A stretch of 64,000 nt of DNA from NCBI GenBank assembly GCA_003439945.1, contig QVRM01005406.1, positions 82,501 to 146,500 on the forward strand. Direction: 5' to 3'. Below the pieces are notes generated by a model that was given only the letters and a program-made list of their open reading frames with translations, ran no database searches and was not told the DNA's origin. This DNA comes from Dermanyssus gallinae. Taxonomy: Eukaryota > Arthropoda > Arachnida > Mesostigmata > Dermanyssidae. Numbering within the stretch: position 1 is the stretch's first letter; each line of letters opens with the position of its first letter. Positions 57,952-64,000 of this stretch are shown here, piece after piece. The translations under genes and the position numbers were made by a program.

Positions 57952-58635
57952 ATGAAGGCTTTTATCTGCGTCGCCGCCTTGATGGCGGCCACCGCCCACG
58001 CCGGAGTGGTCGGAGTGGTTTCTACGGGGGCATCGAGCCAGCACCGATCGGAGGATGGCCTAGGCAACTACGCGTTTGGATACGATGAGGGTCACTTGAG
58101 CGGGGGCAGTTTCCGTCGGGAGTCCGGCAACGCGCTCGGAGTGAAGGTTGGCTCTTACGGCCTCCGTGACGCTGATGGACGCGTCCGCACGGTGAACTAC
58201 GTCGCCGATGCCGCCGGATTCCGCGCCTCGGTCTCGACCAACGAGCCCGGAACAGCGCCTTCACTGCCCGCTGCCGCCTCCTACAACGCTGCCGCCGCGC
58301 CCGTGGTCGCTAAGGTTGCTGCCCCTGTTGTCGCCGCTGCTGCTTCATACGCGGCTCCCGTTGCCGTGGCCGCACCTTACACTTACGCGACGGCCCCAGT
58401 GGTTGCACCTCACGCCTACGCAACAGCCCCAGTGATCGCACCTCACGCTTACGCAACAGCCCCAGTGATCGCACCTCACGCCTACGCAACGGCCCCAGTG
58501 GTCGCTGCTGCCGCCCCGGCTCTGTCGTATGCGGCTCCCGTCGTGGCGCACGCCGCCCTTACCGCCCACTCTGTGCCTGCCCGGTACGCCGCCAATGTCT
58601 TTGCTCCCTCCGGAAACCCCTACGCAGCCTGGTAA
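57952..58635 (+). CDS. RR-like cuticle protein 2, secreted chitin-binding structural protein
   Basis: Start ATG 57,952 (an upstream in-frame GTG at 57,946 is not used as start); 227 residues. The signal peptide is MKAFICVAALMAATAHA with likely cleavage before GVVGVVSTGASS. The mature N-terminus is SSQHRSEDGLGNYAFGYDEG. The extended RR-like chitin-binding core follows at about residues 35-85: GSFRRESGNALGVKVGSYGL, DADGRVRTVNYVADAAGF. After EPGTAPSLPAAASYNAA comes an Ala-rich region with four 11-residue units of the type PHAYATAPVIA, and a conserved ending RYAANVFAPSGNPYAAW. The tail without charged residues suits packing and cross-linking in cuticle. It appears to be a single exon with a TATA promoter and AATAAA; expression during moulting is likely from the family, not shown here. 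Confidence 0.95.
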   Translation: MKAFICVAALMAATAHAGVVGVVSTGASSQHRSEDGLGNYAFGYDEGHLSGGSFRRESGNALGVKVGSYGLRDADGRVRTVNYVADAAGFRASVSTNEPGTAPSLPAAASYNAAAAPVVAKVAAPVVAAAASYAAPVAVAAPYTYATAPVVAPHAYATAPVIAPHAYATAPVIAPHAYATAPVVAAAAPALSYAAPVVAHAALTAHSVPARYAANVFAPSGNPYAAW

Positions 58636-58974
58636 ACGAAGTGATCGGGTGTAGGTCAAGAGATGCGTGTCTCGTCGACAGTTTCAACTATTGCGTCATG
58701 GACTCATCTGCAACGGAATTTAGTTTTATCTGATTAGCCTCACCTTGTTATTACTACCGACGATTTCTTGCAACCTATTGTCAAAAAAAACGTTTTACCG
58801 CAAAAGTCTATTATTCACTAGCCCACTACTATTTTCACAGGTTATATTTTTTCCATCGTTCTTGCTTTATGCGTTATGCGAATTATCGAATGCAAGCTGT
58901 TAAAGCTCGTTTCTCCTAATGGTTTTGCATTTATCTGACAGGTATTTTAGGTGGTGTATTCCAAGCATTGTGTA

Positions 58975-58980
58975 AATAAA
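58975..58980 (+). terminator. Polyadenylation signal of cuticle gene 2
   Basis: AATAAA 340 bases after the stop, in a context (TGTGTAAATAAAATACTGA) shared with gene 3. Confidence 0.7.
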
Positions 58981-59073
58981 ATACTGATCTTGTCGAGCAA
59001 TATCAAAGATGCCTTTTGTCGTCTCCTATTGAAGTACGGATAGCACTACTGTAAGCTTAGATTCGTTGAGTCC

Positions 59074-59245
59074 GGTGGCATGGTGTAGTCGCCTGCGCCT
59101 TGCTACCGGAGAAGACACATAGGTACGCGGGTTCGAGCCCCACCGTTGCATATTTGTATTTATAGGGGTACGTCTATGATGCAATGCAAAAAGCCGTCCC
59201 GTAGACGTTAAATTTTAGCTGAGGGTCAGCCCGAAAAGCCTAAAC
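59074..59245 (+). repeat. tRNA-derived SINE-like element (left duplicate)
   Basis: TGGTGTAGTCG (A box fit, 59,081-59,091) and GGTTCGAGCCC (B box, about 59,130-59,140) lie at tRNA-like distance. The acceptor ends do not pair, so it is not a functional tRNA gene. A further 100 bases, including AAAAGCCGTCCCGTAGACGT, are shared with the right duplicate. Confidence 0.6.
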
Positions 59246-59996
59246 AGTATGGAGCTGAGGTTCATGAGAGCACATGCACTTGTTATTGGAAAAAACATAA
59301 ACAGGCTATATGCTAGTTGCGCAACTAACGTATTACTAGTTGTGCAAAATGTCAAAGAAGAGAATCCTTTTTTAGGAGCATGCTTTAGCACGCTGACAAA
59401 ATTTCCATTTAACTTTAATTATGGGAGCACAATGATCTAAATCTCTTTTATAATAAACAAATAAAGAGGACCGAAAGGTGCTTCGAAGGCAAATTGCTAA
59501 AGAAGTTGTATTTAGCGAAGTTCGAAAGGTTACTACAAGACGGTAGTTTTGTGTTCAGCTGGTAGAAGGTTTGCGCGTTTCACTACCGCATTTGGGCACA
59601 TTACCGTTAGCGCTAGGCTAAACTAGCTTACATGTGACCTCCGGACGTCCTCGGGGCGCCACGGTAGATCATAAAAAACGATTTGGCGTAATCGTACAAT
59701 TGCTGAGTAAGGCTCCCGCCGCAGAATTGTGTGAGCGTGCACGCGCGTTCTTACTGCAGCTTATTCGGAAAAAGTGATTCACATCGTTTGAACAAGGTAA
59801 TACAATCTAAAAGTGCGCGCTTTTACTTCACATATGTGTTAAAGAATATGCCAAATAATATTTACGTTGTTTACGTCGATACATGCAAGGTTTAACAAAA
59901 TTTCTTAAATCATCGTGGGAATAATATCGTACAGCAAATTATAAAACCTCGTGAGGTTCGCTGCCTCAAAAAGAGCCGGATCAGGGTAGCAAGTAA
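59246..59996. other. Unassigned intergenic DNA
   Basis: The first 270 bases are still part of the duplicated segment; the rest is unique and shows no gene. Confidence 0.5.
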
Positions 59997-60775
59997 GTCC
60001 CCAATTCTACGGACACGGCCACCCAGGGGTGCACGGAGGCGGACCCCCAAGGGTCTAGTCAAGCGGAGGCAGCGGAATTTTTAGCGAAGGTAGAAACACT
60101 CACCGGCAAGCCATTCCGCGACCCTTCCCGCCAAAGGAATATGGACGTCGCAGTGATGACCTTTGCGGATAAACTCAGGGCTGCCGTACACCCTGCGAAG
60201 AGGAAACGCGCGGAACTTGCCGGCGGCGGCACGCAAACAGAAGAAAGCGGGCCCGCCGAACCAGCTCTTGACACCAGGAGGCAAGGGTGTCAATGCTCTC
60301 CCGAAGCCACTGCTCAGAGGCAGGCGGAAATGACCAGCGTAATAATCCGGGAGTGTAAGACCGAGGAAGACCTTCAATGGCTTCTCTCGCGGGAATGGGC
60401 CGCCTACACTAAAGGAAGGACCCTTGCGATTAGCATCCTGGTTGTGAGTCTTCTACGGAGTCTGGTCGCCAGTAAAGGCAACCGAGCTGATAAAGAAACA
60501 CAGTAGAAGATGGTTTGCCATTTCCAGGACGCCGGGAAGACGACGGGTTGGTTTTCTCCCGCCTCATCCGTGGGACAGGAGATGACGGCGAGACAACCAC
60601 CAGGGCTCTGGTCAAGTTGCGCCTCCCCACGAGTGCTACTCTAGTGGACGATAAAGAGCTCCTGAACCAGGCGCTAACAAAGGCCAAGACGTCCGTGAAT
60701 CCAAGTGCACTTGGACCTATCCCCTGTCACATGACAAGTCAGGGGGAGAAGAGGGGAAGTTGTATGCTTCTATAG
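59997..60775 (+). pseudogene. Gag-like ORF fragment of unidentified retroelement
   Basis: The plus frame is open from 59,997 to TAG 60,504-60,506 (169 codons, first ATG 60,141). After a frame change it continues at about 60,545-60,775. It is rich in Ala, Glu and Arg and contains KRKRAELAGGGTQTEESGPA, CQCSPEATAQRQAEMTSVII, RECKTEEDLQWLLSREW and, in the second frame, GETTTRALVKLRLPTSATLV. The hydrophilic N-terminus with a basic patch followed by a globular region resembles ORF1 of R1-like retrotransposons. I cannot name the family, and no zinc knuckle remains. It is more GC-rich than its neighbours. Confidence 0.4.
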
Positions 60776-61120
60776 TGGCTTGTCCGAGAACGGATCCTAG
60801 GCGTCGCCGTCACTCCCACAGCACACAGGAGCTCCTACAGGGCACCCCAAAGCCAGGTGCAGAAAAGCAGAGCCACCACAACCTTCCTCCGAGAAACCAC
60901 TGAGCCGCCACCTGAGTAACGTTTTGACTCTCGGCCTTGCGGACATCGTGCAAATAATAGTTAAATCGATCCGGTTTATTAAATTTAAACTTTTTTCATT
61001 CGAAAAGAGCACTCTGTATCACTCAGTAGTCTATGACATCGTATCGTGGGCACTCAGTGGTTCATGACATCGTATTGTGGGCGAAGTCAAGACGAGCTTT
61101 CATCGGCCAGCGGTCAATCG
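60776..61120. other. Unassigned DNA
   Basis: Nothing recognised. GTATCACTCAGTAGT/GGGCACTCAGTGGTTCATGA repeats briefly around 61,015-61,080 (a short imperfect duplication of 'ATGACATCGTAT-GTGGGC'). Confidence 0.4.
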
Positions 61121-61384
61121 TTATTTTTCTTGTGTTTTTTTTCTCGTAAGCCAATGTGTCATCCTGAGGAAGTTTTGCATATTTCGCACTTCCGTTTCCA
61201 CGTCGGCTGCCGTCGCAATTGCTCTCGCCGAGGGCGCAGAGTTCGACGCTTTCTTCAGAATTGCATTGTTCCGTTTTGTTCTGCTTTGTTCCGAAATGGC
61301 ATTTGGACGCCCGGGACTCCTTTTTACGGCGTAATTTTTACCTAAATTAATAAAATTATTCACTACTTGGGGACAACGCCCCAA
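61121..61384 (-). pseudogene. Tc1-like transposase N-terminal remnant (DNA-binding region)
   Basis: The minus frame reads KRSPGRPNAISEQSRTKRNN, then AILKKASNSAPSARAIATAA and DVETEVRNMQNFLR. The 'GRP--IS----R----A-----S-SAR-IA-------V---TV---L' pattern is that of the paired-like DNA-binding domain of Tc1 transposases, with the GRPR-type AT hook at its start. The rest of the protein is absent. Confidence 0.5.
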
Positions 61385-61631
61385 TCAAAGGTTCACTCGT
61401 TAAGGCATGTATATTGCTAGTGGCATTATACATTTTTCGCGGTGTAGCTGTGCCAAATGTGGAAATCTCGTGATTCAAAGTAATCCGAGACCCGAATGTC
61501 AATGGAAGTCTTCGCTGTGACCCTGTGAGCATGCATCACTATGATCTTTACACGATTGGTTATAAATAAGAAAAATAAAAAATGCGTGAAATGTGGCAAA
61601 AATGGGTGGCCCTATATATTTTTTCAGGGAG
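61385..61631. other. Unassigned DNA between the duplicates
   Basis: Nothing recognised. Confidence 0.4.
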
Positions 61632-62391
61632 GCAAGGAAATCGGTAAGTCCTAGTATTTTAATTTTTGCCGCAGACCGAAACCACCAAAGTCTTCCGGTT
61701 TGCTTTGCTTAAAAATGCCACTCATCAACACAGGGGTACATACAGAGCATTCTTTTCTGGCTTTTAATCTTTGAGATTGACTTAAAAAGAAAGTTAAAAA
61801 AGAAGTGTAGAAACAAATGTAGAGACGAACTCCAACTATATATATATATATATATATATATGTCACACGCTTTCCGAAAATACATCTGGTAATTTAAAAA
61901 CAATGAAAAATAGCTTCAAAGTTTAGTGCACAACTGTATGTCTTTATACAATTTTACTGTTTGTGTATAGTAAGATCGAACTTAATATCTGAATTATAAA
62001 AATATCTTTCCAATGTATATATATATATATATAGGCAAAAATCATGTGCATTGTGCTACAAGCCAATAGTCTAACTATTAACTAATAATATATTATATAT
62101 ATCTTTATGCTAGCAATATCGGCATAACTTTCGATTTAGATTAAGAGTTCTTCGTCGCGTCAACGGTACCTAGAACATCTATCTGTAGGAGCTAACCCGG
62201 CACACTGTTGTGCCATTAGCACTCGCACTGAATGCAATGAATGAAGCGGCGTAATGTGGAAAGGCAGTTTATTTAGCAAGAAGGAGAGGGCTTCTTGAAA
62301 GAGGGCCAACTGGATGGCAAATACCTTCTGGTCAGATTGCCAACATTGGTGGGGATTGGTGGCGAAAAAACAGGCTCATTTTGTCGACCAC

Positions 62392-62399
62392 TATAAATA
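62392..62399 (+). promoter_or_regulatory. TATA box of cuticle gene 3
   Basis: TATAAATA, 61 bases before the ATG, in the conserved context TTGTCGACCACTATAAATA. Confidence 0.8.
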
Positions 62400-62452
62400 A
62401 GCGCTCTGTGCGACTTTAATAAACAGAGTTCGTTTCAGTTTAAACCGTGAAA

Positions 62453-63106
62453 ATGAAGGCTTTCGTCTGCATCGCCGCCTTGATGGCGGCCACAGCCCAC
62501 GCCGGAGTGGTCGGAGTGGTTTCTACGGGGGCATCGAGCCAGCACCGATCGGAGGATGGCCTGGGCAACTACGCGTTTGGATACGATGAGGGTCACTTGA
62601 GCGGGGGCAGTTTCCGTCGTGAGTCCGGCAACGCGCTCGGAGTGAAGGTTGGCTCTTACGGCCTCCGTGACGCTGATGGACGCGTCCGCACGGTGAACTA
62701 CGTCGCCGATGCCGCCGGATTCCGCGCCTCGGTCTCGACCAACGAGCCCGGAACAGCGCCTTCACTGCCCGCGGCCGCATCCTACAACGCTGCCGCCGCG
62801 CCCGTGGTCGCTAAGGTTGCTGCCCCTGTTGTCGCCGCTGCTGCTTCATACGCGGCTCCTGTCGCTGTGGCCGCACCTTACGCCTACGCAGCGGCCCCAG
62901 TGGTCGCACCTCACGCCTACGCAACGGCCCCAGTGGTCGCACCTCACGCCTTCGCAACAGCCCCAGTGATCGCTGCTGCTGCCGCCCCGGCTCTGTCGTA
63001 TGCGGCGCCCGTCGTGGCGCACGCCCCCCTTACCGCCCACTCTGTGCCTGCCCGGTACGCCGCCAACGTCTTTGCTCCGTCCGGAAACCCCTACGCCGCC
63101 TGGTAG
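62453..63106 (+). CDS. RR-like cuticle protein 3, secreted chitin-binding structural protein
   Basis: Start ATG 62,453; 217 residues; TAG stop. The signal peptide is MKAFVCIAALMAATAHA. The mature chain is identical to protein 2 through the chitin-binding core (GSYGLRDADGRVRTVNYVAD) and up to the Ala-rich tail. The tail has one PHAYATAPVVA-type unit fewer than protein 2 and one extra Ala, and a Tyr-to-Phe change (PHAFATAP). The ending RYAANVFAPSGNPYAAW is conserved. It is the tandem duplicate of the gene at 57,952, with the same promoter and 3' region, so co-expression in the same cuticle-forming epidermis is likely. No intron signals are needed. Confidence 0.95.
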   Translation: MKAFVCIAALMAATAHAGVVGVVSTGASSQHRSEDGLGNYAFGYDEGHLSGGSFRRESGNALGVKVGSYGLRDADGRVRTVNYVADAAGFRASVSTNEPGTAPSLPAAASYNAAAAPVVAKVAAPVVAAAASYAAPVAVAAPYAYAAAPVVAPHAYATAPVVAPHAFATAPVIAAAAAPALSYAAPVVAHAPLTAHSVPARYAANVFAPSGNPYAAW

Positions 63107-63441
63107 ACGAAATGATCGGGTGTACGTGCGTGTCTCGTCGACAGTTTCAACTATTGCGTTATCGACTCATCTGCAACGGAATTTAGTTTCATCTGATTAG
63201 CCTCATCTTGTTTTTACTACCAGCAATTTCTTGCAACCTTTGTCAAAAAAAACTTTTTTTTACTGCAAAAGTCTATTATTCACAAGTCCACTACTATTTT
63301 TACAGGTTATATATTTTTTACCGTTCTTGCCCTATGCATTATGCAAAACTATCGAATGTAAAGCTGTTAAAGCTTGTTTCTCCCAATGGTTTTGCATTTA
63401 TCTGACAGGCATTAAAGGTGATGCACTCTAAGCATTGTGTA

Positions 63442-63447
63442 AATAAA
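63442..63447 (+). terminator. Polyadenylation signal of cuticle gene 3
   Basis: AATAAA 335 bases after the stop, same context as in gene 2. Confidence 0.7.
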
Positions 63448-63540
63448 ATACTGATCTTGTCGAGAAATATCAAAGATGCCTTTTGTCGTCTCCTATTGAA
63501 GTACAGATAGCACTACTGTAAGCTGAGATTCGTTGAGTCC

Positions 63541-63720
63541 GGTGGCGTGGTGTATTCGCCTGCGCCTTGCTACCGGAGAAGACACATAGGTACGCAGGTT
63601 CGAGCCCCACCGTTGCACATTTGTATTTATAGGGGTACGTCTATGAAGCAATGCAAAAAGCCGTCCCGTAGACGTTAAATTTTAGCTGAGGGTCAGCCCG
63701 AAAAGCCTAAACAGTATGGA
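63541..63720 (+). repeat. tRNA-derived SINE-like element (right duplicate)
   Basis: A box TGGTGTATTCG (63,548-63,558) differs by one base from the left copy; the B box GGTTCGAGCCC (63,597-63,607) is identical. It was copied with the cuticle gene. Confidence 0.6.
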
Positions 63721-64000
63721 GCTGGTCGAGAGGGAGAGGTTCATGAGAGCACATGCACTTGTTATTGGAAAAAACATAAACAAGCTATATGCTAGTTACG
63801 CAACTAACGTATAGCTAGTTGTGCAATATGTCAATGAATAGAACCTTTTTCAGGACCATGCTTTAGCACGCTGACAAAATGTCCATTTAACTTCAATTAT
63901 GGGAGCACAACGGTCTAAATCTGTTGTATGGTGAACAAATAAGGAGGGCCGGAAGGTGCTTCGTAGGCAAGTCGCTAAAGAAGTTGTATTTAGCGAAGGT

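Larger units (their letters stand above)
56843..59520 (+). repeat. Segmental duplication, left copy (carries cuticle gene 2)
   Basis: Homologous over its whole length to 61,632-64,000: upstream DNA starting near CGAGGAAATCCGTAAGTTTT, promoter, gene, 3' UTR and the tRNA-like SINE. It carries an extra 280 bp at 57,308-57,587. Apart from that and small indels, the copies are close to identical around the gene, more divergent upstream. Confidence 0.9.
61632..64000 (+). repeat. Segmental duplication, right copy (carries cuticle gene 3)
   Basis: Homologous to 56,843-59,520 and cut by the window end, so its true length is unknown. It lacks the 280-bp segment and has small indels, for example about 12 extra bases near 63,723. 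Confidence 0.9.

Noticed and set aside
59074..59150. Functional tRNA gene
   Set aside because: A and B boxes are present, but the acceptor ends do not pair, and the copy is part of a longer repeated segment.

Overview
The window is eukaryotic nuclear DNA, most likely from an arachnid and plausibly a mite or tick (inference). The main evidence is a cluster of arachnid-type RR-like (chitin-binding) cuticle protein genes near the right end. The rest is intergenic DNA rich in (AT)n and CAA/GTT-type microsatellites, with many decayed class I and class II transposons. I recognise no prokaryotic operon, rRNA gene or CRISPR array. Most open frames in the window are chance or simple-sequence translations.

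Layout: 1-1,008 (minus) is the endonuclease part of a broken non-LTR retrotransposon, and 3.3-4.0 kb (minus) is a decayed C-terminal domain of a second retrotransposon family (called RLE-type here). From 4 to 16 kb the window is mostly simple repeats and unrecognised intergenic DNA. A short AT-rich stretch at 16.16-16.42 kb (minus) reads as the C-terminal half of an alphaproteobacterial NusB protein, a possible bacterial (Wolbachia-like) insertion. A mariner element (16.86-18.15 kb) sits in a (TA)n tract and is followed by an R1-like reverse transcriptase fragment.

The centre is a very large satellite array of 17-bp units (19.81-19.85 and 24.94-35.43 kb, about 10.5 kb). It is split near its left edge by a 5.09-kb, apparently full-length non-LTR retrotransposon with a 14-bp target-site duplication. 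ORF1 (three zinc knuckles) and ORF2 (endonuclease plus reverse transcriptase) of this element lie in one reading frame separated only by a TGA, and ORF2 has no ATG ahead of its endonuclease domain.

From 36 to 42.6 kb there are relatives of that retrotransposon (one with an inverted segment), a Tc1 remnant, a tRNA-derived SINE and a second mariner copy. The two mariner copies share a nonsense codon. At 46.7-49.3 kb an RLE-type retrotransposon with one frameshift carries a long (TAA)n tail. A third, heavily decayed copy of that family lies at 54-56 kb (minus).

The host genes are three cuticle proteins at 51.5, 58.0 and 62.5 kb, all on the plus strand, apparently single-exon, each with a TATA box and a polyadenylation signal. 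They would be secreted and bind chitin in the exoskeleton. The first has a 1-base frameshift in a run of six Cs. The second and third lie in a tandem duplication of at least 2.4 kb that copied promoter, gene, 3' region and a downstream tRNA-like SINE together.
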